Source: an uncultured Prevotellaceae bacterium (lineage in GTDB: Bacteria > Bacteroidota > Bacteroidia > Bacteroidales > Bacteroidaceae). Taken from it: a stretch of 44,765 nucleotides of DNA. The first letter of the stretch is position 1, and every line of letters starts with the position of its first letter. The notes under the pieces were generated by a model. It was not told the DNA's origin, did no database searches, and saw only the letters and a program-made list of their open reading frames with translations. This document shows, one piece after another, positions 6,817 to 15,918 of the stretch. The position numbers were made by a program, and so were the translations under genes. The stretch is from the NCBI GenBank assembly GCA_947176535.1, contig CAMWQU010000019.1:1-44765 (forward strand), read 5' to 3'.

Positions 6817-9681
6817 TTATTTCTGTTTCCAGTAATCCTCCAGCCGCCGGGCCTCCTCTTCCGTTATCGGAGTTACGGCCCCGTGCTTCTGTTCCGTGAA
6901 GTTGGTGCGCTTCATCGGGCCCTCGTCAAAGTGGCCCAGATGGCGGAATGTCTTGAAGTCGGTGGTCTCCATGAAACCGAAGTTGTGGGGATTGATGCTG
7001 AAAATGTCGTACATCAGAATCCAGCGGTTCTGCCCGATGAGCTTATACATGGTGGGAGCCTCACACGAACCCTTCTCGGTATCGATTTGTTGGGGCTGGT
7101 ACTGATAGCCGCGATTGATGTGGTTGCTGATAGCCATCTTCACGCCGGCCGGGCCATCCTGTGCGCAGTAGGTCATGCAATAGCGGCCGTCGGGCATGGG
7201 AATGATGTCGGCATCGAGCACCTGCCGGCTTTCGTCGGGGTATTCGAAGAGCAACTGAGGTTCGGTGACCAATCGGGTGAAGTCGTCATCGGCATAGGCA
7301 TAGTAGAGACGGGTCTTGCCTTTGCCCGTGGCGCGGATGGTGAAGTAGACCATGAGTTTGCCCTCCTCGGGGTCGTAGATGGTTTCCGGAGCCCAGGCAC
7401 ATCCCAGTTCGCCGAAGCGCAGGGGGAAGGCCTCGTCGAGACGGAATACGTTGTGCGTCCAGTGGATGAGGTCGTTCGACTTCATCAGCACCAGACCGCG
7501 GTTGTTGCCCCAGCCGTACTTCGCGCCGTCGCGCTCCCACTCGGTGTCGCGCAGCCCTTCGCGTCGGGCAAAGACGTGCAGGTCGGTCATGGCCACATAG
7601 AAGGCTCCGTCCGGACCACGGTAGATGTGCGGGTCACGGATGCCGCGCTGCTGCGCAATGGTGTCTCCGCTCATGATGGGACGGTCGTTGTTGAGCGCCG
7701 TCCATTCGTAGCCGTCACGGCTGAGGGCCATGTGCAGGCCGTGGTCGGCGTCTTTGTGGTAGACCATCAGGTAGGCCCCCATCCGGGGTATCTCGCCTAC
7801 CCCCTCGGCCGTGGGAGGGATGGGACGTATGCGCCCCTCGCCGTCGTAGTACATGGGTTCGGCAATGATGGAGCGGCTGTAGCTGCCTCCGTCGGGCAGA
7901 CCTCCGTTGTGGGAGAAGAAAAGCCAGCGGTCGCGGAACTGCACAATGGCGGGGTGCGTGGTGTTGGAGTTACCGGCAATCTCGCTGATGATACCCATCG
8001 GGCGATAGGGGCCGCCAATCTCGTCGGCTACGGCGTAGGCAATCTTCTCGGGCCAGCCGGAAGCGTAGGTCAGGTAGTACTTGCCATTGTGCTTGTGCAT
8101 CCACGGGGCCTCGGTAAATTCGGGCACGTGAATGCGGTGGACGGGCCCGTCGATTTCCACCATGTTGTCTTTCAAGCGGGCGTAGTAGCATTCGCGGTTA
8201 CCCCATATAATGTAGGGGGTGCCGTCGTCGTCAGTGAAGATGGCGGGGTCTATGCAGGCCCAACTGTGGCGGGAGTCGAAGCAATCGGCGTTGGTGAGCA
8301 GCGGTTTACCCAAAGCGTCCTTGTAGGGCCCCGTAATCTTGTCGCTCACGGCCACACCGATGCCGCACCAGTTGGTCGAGACGTACCAGTAGTACCTTCC
8401 GTTTCTTTTGGCCACGTGTCCGGCATAGGCTTGTTTGCTTTTGGCCCACGCAAAATCGCTGATATGCAGGGGCGAGGGGTGCTCCGTCCAGTGCTTCATG
8501 TCGGTGGTGGAATAGAGCAGCCAGTCGTGCATGACGTATCCGCTCTGGTTGCCCTCGGCGTCGTGACCGGCAAAGAGCCAGAGTGTGTCGTTCTCCACCC
8601 ACACGGCGGGGTCAGCGGTGTGCTTGTCGCGGATGATAGGGTTACCATCCGACACGAAAGTGTGGGTCAGCACGTAGCCCCACCGCTGTTGCAGACGCTC
8701 CAGTTCCTCACGGGTTACGGAAATCACCGAGCCGTGACGGGGGAAGAAGTCCTTGCGGAACGATTGTGGCTCGCGGGTGAAGTTCACCAAATCTTTCGAG
8801 GTCTGGTATTCGTAGCGTCCACTGCCGTACAGGTCGTACATCAGCATCCAGTCGCCGCTGCCATCGTGCAGAGGGAACACGCTGCTGCCCTCCACGTGTG
8901 TCGGTGTGCCGGCGTAGGCATCGAGGTAATTGAAGTCCTCTTTCCACGGGCCCGTCAGTCGTTTTGAGGTGGCTTGTTGAATGCCGTTCTTTATCTCCTT
9001 GCCGTTCTCGTCTTTCGTGTTGCCCTTGTAGAACAGGTGGTAGAGGCCGTCTTTGTAGACGATGTCGTTGTCGATGGAGCCGTATTTGGCGGCGAAGAGC
9101 CGGCGCGGCTCGCTCTCGAAGGCCGTGAAGTCCTTGTTGGCGTAAGCGTAGTAGGTAATCAGGCTACTTCGGTTGTCGCCCGTGCGCTGCAGCGTAAAGT
9201 AAATCATGTACTTGCCTGCCTTCCGGTCGTAGATGGTCTGCGGGGCCCATACCCAATAGGCGTCGCTGAAGTTGGGCCAGTCCTTGCCTAAGTTGATTTT
9301 GGCGTGCGTCCAGTTCACGAGGTCGTCGGATTTCATCAGGACGATGCCCGGATTCTCCGTCCAGCCGTTCTTGGCCGTCATCATGTCGGTGGCTACGAGG
9401 TAGTAACCGCCGTCCTCGCCCCGCAGAATGTGGGGGTCACGGATGCCGCCGCTCTCGCTGATGGAGTCGCTGCCCACCACGGGGCGGTTTCCGTTGAGCG
9501 CATACCAGTTGCGGGCGTCTTCGCTCACGGCGAAGCGTAACTGTTCCTGCAGTTTGCTGTCGCCGCCGCCTTCGAAGTAGGCAAACAGGTAGCCGGCAAA
9601 CGGCTGTTTCTTGAGGGGACTCTTGGCCCGGCCGGGGCATAGCACGCCCAGCAGTAGAATGAATGTCAGAAATCTTTTCAT
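6817..9681 (-). CDS. Secreted protein with three GH43-like beta-propeller domains
   Basis: The 954-aa product has a signal peptide (about residues 1-19). Three GH43/clan GH-F five-bladed propellers follow. Domain 1 (about 28-330) has GIRDPHI at 79-85, WVWAPQTIYD at 143-152 and HVEGSSVF near 262-269. Domain 2 (about 346-620) has the canonical triad TADPAVW (D358), CIDPAIF (D478) and TEAPW (E524). Domain 3 (about 634-950) again has GIRDPHIYRG at 680-689, CAWAPETIYD at 761-770 and CEAPTMY near 873-879. Domains 1 and 3 resemble each other more than domain 2. GH43 enzymes remove arabinose or xylose, and sometimes galactose, from plant polysaccharides. The subfamily of each domain cannot be assigned here. 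It is monocistronic, with a CAAAGGTA-type promoter box at 9732-9739 on the opposite strand and a terminator just past the stop. It is much longer than the usual 300-600 aa. Confidence 0.88.
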   Translation of the reverse strand: MKRFLTFILLLGVLCPGRAKSPLKKQPFAGYLFAYFEGGGDSKLQEQLRFAVSEDARNWYALNGNRPVVGSDSISESGGIRDPHILRGEDGGYYLVATDMMTAKNGWTENPGIVLMKSDDLVNWTHAKINLGKDWPNFSDAYWVWAPQTIYDRKAGKYMIYFTLQRTGDNRSSLITYYAYANKDFTAFESEPRRLFAAKYGSIDNDIVYKDGLYHLFYKGNTKDENGKEIKNGIQQATSKRLTGPWKEDFNYLDAYAGTPTHVEGSSVFPLHDGSGDWMLMYDLYGSGRYEYQTSKDLVNFTREPQSFRKDFFPRHGSVISVTREELERLQQRWGYVLTHTFVSDGNPIIRDKHTADPAVWVENDTLWLFAGHDAEGNQSGYVMHDWLLYSTTDMKHWTEHPSPLHISDFAWAKSKQAYAGHVAKRNGRYYWYVSTNWCGIGVAVSDKITGPYKDALGKPLLTNADCFDSRHSWACIDPAIFTDDDGTPYIIWGNRECYYARLKDNMVEIDGPVHRIHVPEFTEAPWMHKHNGKYYLTYASGWPEKIAYAVADEIGGPYRPMGIISEIAGNSNTTHPAIVQFRDRWLFFSHNGGLPDGGSYSRSIIAEPMYYDGEGRIRPIPPTAEGVGEIPRMGAYLMVYHKDADHGLHMALSRDGYEWTALNNDRPIMSGDTIAQQRGIRDPHIYRGPDGAFYVAMTDLHVFARREGLRDTEWERDGAKYGWGNNRGLVLMKSNDLIHWTHNVFRLDEAFPLRFGELGCAWAPETIYDPEEGKLMVYFTIRATGKGKTRLYYAYADDDFTRLVTEPQLLFEYPDESRQVLDADIIPMPDGRYCMTYCAQDGPAGVKMAISNHINRGYQYQPQQIDTEKGSCEAPTMYKLIGQNRWILMYDIFSINPHNFGFMETTDFKTFRHLGHFDEGPMKRTNFTEQKHGAVTPITEEEARRLEDYWKQK

Positions 9682-9703
9682 AGATGTATTTGTTAGTTTG
9701 GTG

Positions 9704-9725
9704 CCCGGACGCTTCTTGTCCGGGG
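9704..9725 (-). other. Hairpin in the 5' leader of the GH43 gene
   Basis: CCCGGAC at 9704-9710 can pair with GTCCGGGG at 9718-9725, between the putative -7 box and the start codon at 9681. It may stabilise the mRNA or affect translation. No T-run follows it. Confidence 0.4.
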
Positions 9726-9731
9726 CTGTTG

Positions 9732-9739
9732 CAAAGGTA
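9732..9739 (-). promoter_or_regulatory. Probable -7 box for the GH43 gene
   Basis: The minus strand reads TACCTTTG, a match to TAnnTTTG, 50 bases before the start codon. No convincing -33 TTG is seen at the usual distance. Confidence 0.5.
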
Positions 9740-9833
9740 CTATTATATTTTGGTCTATATAGCCTTGGCGGGTAGTTTTTTGGCTTTGAGAGGGAAAAAA
9801 GTTATGAGCCGTCCATCTGTATGCAAAGCATCC

Positions 9834-9881
9834 GAAAAAAAGAGCACCGGCCAAGGACGGATATCCTTGACCGGCGCGTGC
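9834..9881 (-). terminator. Terminator after glycogen phosphorylase
   Basis: The minus strand reads GCACGCGCCGGTCAAGGA, then a short loop, TCCTTGGCCGGTGC, CTC and a T-rich run (9841-9834). It lies 57 bases after the glgP stop and is almost identical to the hairpin at 6752-6789. Confidence 0.85.
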
Positions 9882-9938
9882 TTGCTTATCTGTTCGGGAC
9901 TTGCTGATGTCCCGGAGTGCGCTCTCTGCACGGACTGC

Positions 9939-12500
9939 TTACAACCAGCGGACGTAGCAGAAGTCCTGACGGTGAGGCAGTGCGTCGTTCTTGGGGAACA
10001 TACGGTAGGCCACCTTGAAGGTACCTGCGTTGTTGAGCATGTGCTCCAGTTCGAAGACATAGTTGTTGCCTTCGTGACCGGTCATGCGGAACGGCTCGAC
10101 GTTGTAGATGTGCTCCACGCCGTCCTTGTCCGTAACGAGGGTTACGAGCTCCAGTCCGATGGCATCCTCCAGTCCGGCCTCGTCGATGACAACGCGGATG
10201 GGGTACTTCTGACCTGCAAGGGCCTGCCCCTGCAGGAGTGCGTCAGGCTTGTCGATGCTGACTACCTTGATGTCGTTCCAACGTTCTGCCACGGTCTCTT
10301 TCCACTCGGCGATTTCCTGAGCCAACTGATAGTTGTTCGCGCTGAGTTTGGCGGAGCGGTCGCGCAGCTTGTTGTAGAACCTCGAATAGTAGTCGTCCAA
10401 CTGACGCTTCATCGTGTAGTGGGGAGCAATCTGGGCAATACTGTTCTTGATGACCTGAATCCAGCCCGTGGAATAGCCCTTCTTGTTGCGGGCATAGTAG
10501 AGAGGCATGATTTCGTTCTCAAGCAGAGAGTAGATGGTGGCAGCGTCCAGTTGATCCTGATAAGCCTGATTCTGATAGGTACGCTTCTCGGTGAGAGCCC
10601 ATCCGGCACCCTCGCGATAGCCCTCGAGCCACCAACCGTCCTTAACGGAGAGATTGACAACACCGTTCATCAGAGCCTTCTCGCCACTGGTACCACTGGC
10701 CTCGAGAGGACGTGTCGGAGTGTTCATCCAGATGTCCACACCCGAAACGAGACGGCGGGCCAACTGCATATCGTAGTTCTCAAGGAAGATGATTTTGCCG
10801 AGGAACTCAGGGCGCTGGCTGATTTCGTAGATGCGCTTGATGAGGCCCTGACCGGCACCGTCGGCGGGGTGTGCCTTACCCGTGTAAAGGAACTGTACGG
10901 GATAGTTGGGGTTGTTTACAATCTTCGACAGACGCTCCAGATCGGTGAACAGCAGGTGGGCACGCTTGTAGGTGGCGAAGCGACGGCCGAAACCGATGAG
11001 CAGGGCGTTGGGGTTGATTTTCTCCATCAGCGAAACTACGCGGCTGGGGTCACCCTGATTCTTGAGCCAGCTCTCACGGAACTGTTCGCGGATGTAGTTG
11101 ATGAGCTTGTTTTTGAGCTGCATACGGGTTTCCCAGATTTCCTCGTCGCTGACGTTGTAGATGCCTTCCCAAATCTTTTGGTTCGACTGGTCGCTGAGGT
11201 GGGCTGCATCGAAGTGCTTGCGATAGAGCTTACGCCACTCGTTGGCACACCACGTGGGGAAGTGTACACCGTTGGTCACGTAGCCGACATGGCTTTCCTC
11301 GGGGAAGTAGCCCTGCCAGATGCCGGCAAACATTTTCTTCGATACTTCGCCGTGCAACCATGATACGCCATTTACCTCCTGAGAAGTGTTGCAGGCGAAA
11401 GTGGACATGCAGAAGCGTTCTCCGTGGTCTTCGGGATTCATGCGGCCCATGCCGATGAACTCATCCCACGTGATGCCGAGCATATCGGCGTAGCCGCGCA
11501 TGTACTTGGAGAAGAGACCTTCGTCAAAGTAGTCGTGGCCGGCGGGAACGGGCGTGTGAACCGTGTAAAGCGAAGAAGCACGCACGATTTCCAAAGCCTG
11601 TGTAAAAGACATACCCTCCTTGACATAGTCGGCCAGACGTTGTACGTTGCAAAGAGCGGCGTGGCCCTCGTTGCAGTGGTAAACATCCTTCTTGATGCCT
11701 AATTTCTTCAGAGCAAGTACACCGCCGATACCGAGCAGAATCTCCTGCTTCAGACGGTTTTCCCAGTCGCCGCCATAGAGGGCGTGGGTGATGGGACGGT
11801 CGAACTCGGAGTTCAGAGCATTATCCGTGTCAAGCAGGTAGAGTTTGATGCGACCCACATTCACGCGCCAAATGTAAGCGTGAACGAAATAGTCCATGTA
11901 GGGAACGTCCACTACCATGGGTGTGCCGTCCTCGTTGAGCTGCTGCTCGATGGGCAGTGAACCGAAGTTCTGTGCCTCGTAGTTGGCTATCTGCTGACCG
12001 TCCATCGAGAGGGACTGCGAGAAGTAGCCATAGCGGTAGAGGAAGCCCACAGCCACCATATCCACGTTCGAGTCACTGGCCTCTTTCAGGTAGTCACCGG
12101 CGAGGATTCCCAGACCACCGGAGTAGATTTTCAAAACTTGGTTCAGACCATATTCCATGCAGAGGTAGGCTACCGAGGCGCGCTCCTTGTTGGGTTCCAC
12201 GTCCATGTAGGCACGGAACTGTGCGTAAACCTCGTCCATTTTCTTCAGAACAGCCTTGTCCTTTGCCAGTTGGCTCATCTTCTCGTAGTTGAGGTGTTCG
12301 AGCATCAGCACGGGATTGCCGCCGCAGTCGTCGAACAGTTTCTCGTCGATGTTGCGGAACAGACTGCGGGCGTCATGATTCCAGGCCCACCACATGTTGC
12401 GTGCCAACTCTTCCAGTCTCTTCAGTTCTACCGGAATGTTGCTGCGTGCGCTAACAGGGCGGAATGAAGCCTGATTGGCATTACTTGCTTTAATCTTCAT
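9939..12500 (-). CDS. glgP: Alpha-glucan (glycogen) phosphorylase
   Basis: The 853-aa enzyme releases glucose 1-phosphate from alpha-1,4-glucan using pyridoxal phosphate. It is of the short archaeal/Thermotoga type with an N-terminal DUF3417 region ([17 protein letters not shown], about 30-50). The central region carries [10 protein letters not shown] and [20 protein letters not shown]. The C-terminal half carries the PLP site [14 protein letters not shown], in which K608 is the Schiff-base lysine. The gene lies 62 bases downstream of the glycogen synthase gene on the same strand, so synthesis and breakdown of storage glycogen appear co-transcribed. A strong terminator follows. The cytoplasmic location and function are secure; the preferred chain length of the substrate is not known. 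Confidence 0.95.
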   Translation of the reverse strand: MKIKASNANQASFRPVSARSNIPVELKRLEELARNMWWAWNHDARSLFRNIDEKLFDDCGGNPVLMLEHLNYEKMSQLAKDKAVLKKMDEVYAQFRAYMDVEPNKERASVAYLCMEYGLNQVLKIYSGGLGILAGDYLKEASDSNVDMVAVGFLYRYGYFSQSLSMDGQQIANYEAQNFGSLPIEQQLNEDGTPMVVDVPYMDYFVHAYIWRVNVGRIKLYLLDTDNALNSEFDRPITHALYGGDWENRLKQEILLGIGGVLALKKLGIKKDVYHCNEGHAALCNVQRLADYVKEGMSFTQALEIVRASSLYTVHTPVPAGHDYFDEGLFSKYMRGYADMLGITWDEFIGMGRMNPEDHGERFCMSTFACNTSQEVNGVSWLHGEVSKKMFAGIWQGYFPEESHVGYVTNGVHFPTWCANEWRKLYRKHFDAAHLSDQSNQKIWEGIYNVSDEEIWETRMQLKNKLINYIREQFRESWLKNQGDPSRVVSLMEKINPNALLIGFGRRFATYKRAHLLFTDLERLSKIVNNPNYPVQFLYTGKAHPADGAGQGLIKRIYEISQRPEFLGKIIFLENYDMQLARRLVSGVDIWMNTPTRPLEASGTSGEKALMNGVVNLSVKDGWWLEGYREGAGWALTEKRTYQNQAYQDQLDAATIYSLLENEIMPLYYARNKKGYSTGWIQVIKNSIAQIAPHYTMKRQLDDYYSRFYNKLRDRSAKLSANNYQLAQEIAEWKETVAERWNDIKVVSIDKPDALLQGQALAGQKYPIRVVIDEAGLEDAIGLELVTLVTDKDGVEHIYNVEPFRMTGHEGNNYVFELEHMLNNAGTFKVAYRMFPKNDALPHRQDFCYVRWL

Positions 12501-12562
12501 AATTAAAATTTAAGAATTTGTAGAATGTATATGCGTCAATTAGTATTACACGAAGTCACCCG

Positions 12563-14278
12563 CTACATCTTCTCCTTGCGGAGTACAGCCTTCTGAAGGG
12601 CAATGTCGTAGGCGTCATAGTAATATCGGATAAAATGTTTCCAAAGGGCTTTCTGAGAAAGTTTATGGGCTTTGTGGCGCACCTCGGCTACGGTCTCCGG
12701 ATTCCAGGAGGCATAATCGAAAATGGCCCGTACAATGCCGTCGGCTACCTCATTATAGTTATAGTCCGTGCGGTGGAGCACTTCCACGCCGTCCGACAGT
12801 ATGCTGACAGCGTTGTTGTCCTCGCCGGCTGTCCGGGAACCTTTTCCTTTCTGCTCTTTGCTCTTCACCGCATTAGCCCAGAGACCGAAACCGGAAAGGC
12901 TGGTGGTGATGCAGGGAACATGGAAAGCGACGCTCTCCAGCGGTGTATAACCCCATGGTTCATAGTACGAGGCAAAGACGCTGAGGTCGTTACCGATGAG
13001 CAAATCATAATAAGAGGTATTGAAGATTCCGTCCCGTTCGTCAAGATAACAGGGGACAAAAATGACTTTGACACGCTCTTCGGCACGGTTAGACTTGTTG
13101 AACCAACGTAACGTATTCAGTACGTTGTCGTTTGCCGAATCATTAAGTTCGTGCGTAAGATAGGCATCGGGCAAGGGAGTAGTGTATTCCACATCCTGCG
13201 CCAATCGCTCTTGCAGGTCTCTCCGAGGCCCGGCAGTCCATGCCGGAACTTCGATGAAAGCGACAACCGGCCGTTGCAGACCTTCCTGCCAATCGAGGCG
13301 GTGCATGGCCTCAAGAAAGACGTCTATACCCTTATTCTTGAACTCATAACGGCCGCTGGTGGCTACAATCAGGGTATCGTCTGGGAAAGACTGTCCGGTG
13401 AGCGCATTCGCCACTTTTAGCAGCAATTGGCGGGCCTGACGGCGACGCGCCGTGAAAGCGGCTCCCGAAGGAACGAAATCGCTCTCAAAACCATTTACCA
13501 ACACGGCATCCGGATGGCGGTCGAGCAGTTCTTCACACTCTTTGGCCGTAACGTCGCTGACGGTGGTAAAGCAATCGACGTGATGCGCCGTCTGTCGTTC
13601 TATCGAGTGCTTGGCCTCCATGTTCAGTTCCTGAGCCATCTGATTTCCGTTGTAGGCATAGAGGTAGTCGTAGAGCGGTTTGTTATTACCGGCTATACTG
13701 CGGCCGATGCTTGTAGCGTGTGTGGTGAATATGGTTGCGATGGCCGGCACGTGCTTTCTCACGTACAATGCTCCGAGACCGGTCATCCATTCATGGGCCT
13801 GATAAACGACACGCTCCTCCGACGTACTGAGGTAGAAATTGTAGAAACTCTCCACTACCCTGCCGGCCGCATAGGAGAACATGGAAGCCTCGTCATAATC
13901 ACCGTAAGCGTGCAGCGAATCAACGCCGTAATCAGACCACGCATCGCCGTAGATATAATCCTTGGAGGCGAAGAAAGGCACAAAGTCTATCAGCACGGCA
14001 CAAGGGCGACCCGGTATGTTCCAGCACCCCACACGCACGTCAAGACCTTCGGCTCGGGCTTTCTCAACCCAGGGAACCAACAGACTCTCGTCCTCCTCAA
14101 AAAGCGGATTATCTTTTCCTTTCCAGAAATCGGGACCAATAAACAGCAAATGGTCAGCATAGTCTTCCACCAACGTCTTTGCACGGGTGGAAAGGACGCT
14201 GTAGATGCCTCCCACCTTGTTGCAGACTTCCCAACTTGATTCAAAAATAAACGTCGGGACTATCTTCTTATTCTTCAT
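12563..14278 (-). CDS. Glycogen synthase, GT3 (animal/fungal-like) type
   Basis: The 571-aa enzyme extends alpha-1,4-glucan from a nucleotide-activated glucose. The N-terminal motif FIFESSWEVCNKVGGIYSVLSTRA, the YQAHEWMTGLGALYV and FTTHATSIGRSIAG segments, HVDCFTTVSDVTAKECEELL, and the C-terminal YYEPWGYTPLESVAFHVPCITTSLSGFG place it in glycosyltransferase family 3, rather than the GT5 GlgA found in most bacteria. GT3 enzymes of animals and fungi use UDP-glucose; the donor of the Bacteroidetes members is not readable from the sequence. It is the first gene of a two-gene operon with glgP. A TACCTTTG box on the minus strand at 14308-14301 lies about 23 bases before the start. Confidence 0.9.
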   Translation of the reverse strand: MKNKKIVPTFIFESSWEVCNKVGGIYSVLSTRAKTLVEDYADHLLFIGPDFWKGKDNPLFEEDESLLVPWVEKARAEGLDVRVGCWNIPGRPCAVLIDFVPFFASKDYIYGDAWSDYGVDSLHAYGDYDEASMFSYAAGRVVESFYNFYLSTSEERVVYQAHEWMTGLGALYVRKHVPAIATIFTTHATSIGRSIAGNNKPLYDYLYAYNGNQMAQELNMEAKHSIERQTAHHVDCFTTVSDVTAKECEELLDRHPDAVLVNGFESDFVPSGAAFTARRRQARQLLLKVANALTGQSFPDDTLIVATSGRYEFKNKGIDVFLEAMHRLDWQEGLQRPVVAFIEVPAWTAGPRRDLQERLAQDVEYTTPLPDAYLTHELNDSANDNVLNTLRWFNKSNRAEERVKVIFVPCYLDERDGIFNTSYYDLLIGNDLSVFASYYEPWGYTPLESVAFHVPCITTSLSGFGLWANAVKSKEQKGKGSRTAGEDNNAVSILSDGVEVLHRTDYNYNEVADGIVRAIFDYASWNPETVAEVRHKAHKLSQKALWKHFIRYYYDAYDIALQKAVLRKEKM

Positions 14279-14300
14279 CAGAAATGTTTATTTTCGGGTG

Positions 14301-14308
14301 CAAAGGTA
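14301..14308 (-). promoter_or_regulatory. Probable -7 box for the glycogen operon
   Basis: The minus strand reads TACCTTTG, 22 bases before the glycogen synthase start codon. The -33 region is not well matched. Confidence 0.55.
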
Positions 14309-14369
14309 GTGAAAATATCCTGTATCCATCGACGCTGTACGAATGTTTTAACTTTTCTATTAAAAATTC

Positions 14370-14400
14370 TTGATGTAAATCAAGTTATTGCTTATCTTTG
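14370..14400 (+). promoter_or_regulatory. Promoter abutting the start codon of the small exported protein gene
   Basis: TTG at 14370-14372, a 20-base spacer and TATCTTTG at 14393-14400 match the Bacteroidetes promoter. The ATG is at 14405, only four bases after the box, so the transcript is probably leaderless. Confidence 0.7.
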
Positions 14401-14404
14401 CTTC

Positions 14405-14815
14405 ATGAAAAAGCAGATACTACTTCTTTTATTATGGCTATTCCCGCTCTGCAAGGCGGCAGAACCTTGGCGGCTGCACCTGCAGAACACGGACGAGGGA
14501 GTGATATTGAAAATGGATTTATACGAAGAATCCATAGATGTTCCGGGCATGGAAATGTTCGGCCCCATGAACGGTTTCCTTGGTGGAAAGGGCATTTACG
14601 GCGTGTGGATGGTGACTTCTTTTGATATTAAGGATGAGCGGACTGTTACCTTGCGTCTGTCCAACGACCTCGGCAGCGAAACGCAGGCTGTTCGGCTCAC
14701 GCAGCAATCCGACTCCCTCTATCTGATGGAACTGCTTAACGGAGTGGTCGTGAAAAAGGCCGTAAACAGGAAACTCATCAAGATTCCTGCCGCTATACAA
14801 CTCACGCAGAAGTAA
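14405..14815 (+). CDS. Small exported protein of unknown function
   Basis: The 136-aa product has a clear signal peptide: MKKQ, a poly-leucine core, and cleavage probably after CKAAE near residue 19. The mature part is about 115 residues, beta-rich and low in cysteine, with a Trp-containing first strand (EPWRLHLQN). I recognise no family; a small beta-sandwich or lipocalin-like periplasmic protein would fit its pattern. The ATG at 14405 is chosen because the hydrophobic signal starts there and an excellent promoter ends at 14400. A longer frame upstream would start inside the promoter. Its 3' end overlaps by 14 bases with the end of the antiporter gene on the other strand. Confidence 0.75.
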   Translation: MKKQILLLLLWLFPLCKAAEPWRLHLQNTDEGVILKMDLYEESIDVPGMEMFGPMNGFLGGKGIYGVWMVTSFDIKDERTVTLRLSNDLGSETQAVRLTQQSDSLYLMELLNGVVVKKAVNRKLIKIPAAIQLTQK

Positions 14816-15770
14816 CCTCCCGGACAAGCATGGCCAGATAGGCTACGTAGACCGCAATCATCACGATTCCCATCCAACGGGTTATCCTGCGGAAGCATAA
14901 CGCGAAGATCCACAGAAGCAAAGGCCCGCCAACAAAAAGGACGACATCCAGCGGACGCATTTCGGTTACGTAAATCGGACGGATGAGTGCAGTGCTGCCG
15001 AGTACGAAAAGCACATTGAAAACATTGCTGCCTATGACATTGCCAATGGCCATCTCAATCTGCCCCTTCCGGGCGGCAACAATGCTTGTGGCGAACTCCG
15101 GCGCAGAAGTTCCGCCCGCCAGTATGGTAAGTCCGATGACCGCTTCGCTGATACCGAGGTTCAGGGCGATATTGGAGGCTGAACTGATGAGTATGTTTCC
15201 GCCGAAAACCAAAAGGGCAATACCGAAAGCGATTTTAAGCAGAATAAGAAATACAGGGGTGGACTCTTCCACGATGACGCCCGTATCTTTCCGATACGCC
15301 AGCCGAAACGTGTAGCAGAGAAACAGTCCGAAGAAGAACATAAGTATCAGCGCATCCCAACGCGAAATCATGTTCTCCCCTTTATTCCATAATACGACAT
15401 CGAAACAAAGCAGACAGCAAAGTACGGCCACCAGCAGGCTAAGGGGTATGTCTATTTTCAGAGCACGGCGACCGACCGGAATGACAACGAACAGAGCCGA
15501 AGCACCGAGTATGCAAAGAGCATTGAAAATATTGGAACCCATGATATTTCCCACCGACATGTCGCCGGAACCGCGCAACGCCGAAAAGAAGCTGACGACA
15601 AATTCCGGCAGGCTCGTACCGAATGCCACAACCGTCAGACCAATAACGGCCTCGCTAATGGCAAACTTACGGGCTAAGGCTGACGAGGATTCAACCATGA
15701 CATCGGCTCCTTTCAGAATCATACACAAACCGAGGATAACCTTAAAAATATCATATAAGTAGATGCTCAT
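14802..15770 (-). CDS. Calcium/sodium antiporter (CaCA family)
   Basis: This 322-aa inner-membrane protein has about ten hydrophobic segments. The two signature alpha-repeats of the cation/calcium exchanger superfamily are present as inverted halves: GLTVVAFGTSLPEFVVS (about 43-59) with VGNIMGSNIFNALCILG, and GLTILAGGTSAPEFATS with IGNVIGSNVFNVLFVLG in the second half. The acidic residue of each GTSxPE motif binds cations. It resembles E. coli YrbG and K+-dependent Na+/Ca2+ exchangers. It expels calcium or another divalent cation using the sodium gradient; the exact ions are not known. The gene is alone, convergent with the small exported protein gene and divergent from a lipoprotein gene. 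Confidence 0.93.
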   Translation of the reverse strand: MSIYLYDIFKVILGLCMILKGADVMVESSSALARKFAISEAVIGLTVVAFGTSLPEFVVSFFSALRGSGDMSVGNIMGSNIFNALCILGASALFVVIPVGRRALKIDIPLSLLVAVLCCLLCFDVVLWNKGENMISRWDALILMFFFGLFLCYTFRLAYRKDTGVIVEESTPVFLILLKIAFGIALLVFGGNILISSASNIALNLGISEAVIGLTILAGGTSAPEFATSIVAARKGQIEMAIGNVIGSNVFNVLFVLGSTALIRPIYVTEMRPLDVVLFVGGPLLLWIFALCFRRITRWMGIVMIAVYVAYLAMLVREVTSA

Positions 15771-15831
15771 GGGTAGTTAATGTTTACAGTTTTCGATGCG
15801 AATACAGATTACTTTCTGTTTTTTTCGGGCG

Positions 15832-15839
15832 CAAAGTTA
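15832..15839 (-). promoter_or_regulatory. Probable -7 box for the antiporter gene
   Basis: The minus strand reads TAACTTTG, 61 bases before the antiporter start. The -33 element is not clear. Confidence 0.45.
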
Positions 15840-15860
15840 GTAATAATTCAGGTATTGGGA

Positions 15861-15890
15861 TTGGGAATTGAGGAATATTTTGTACTTTTG
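15861..15890 (+). promoter_or_regulatory. Promoter for the lipoprotein gene
   Basis: TTG at 15861-15863, a 19-base spacer and TACTTTTG at 15883-15890 lie 28 bases before the start codon at 15919. Confidence 0.7.
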
Positions 15891-15918
15891 CATACAAAAT
15901 CTTTAAGCTGATATAAGA

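Noticed and set aside
6787..8967. 726-codon open frame on the plus strand
   Set aside because: It is the antisense of the GH43 gene; its Val/Gly/His-rich translation has no domain, and it exists because of GC-rich codons on the other strand.
9684..11363. 559-codon open frame on the plus strand
   Set aside because: It is antisense to glgP, begins in the GH43 leader and crosses the glgP terminator; no recognisable protein features.
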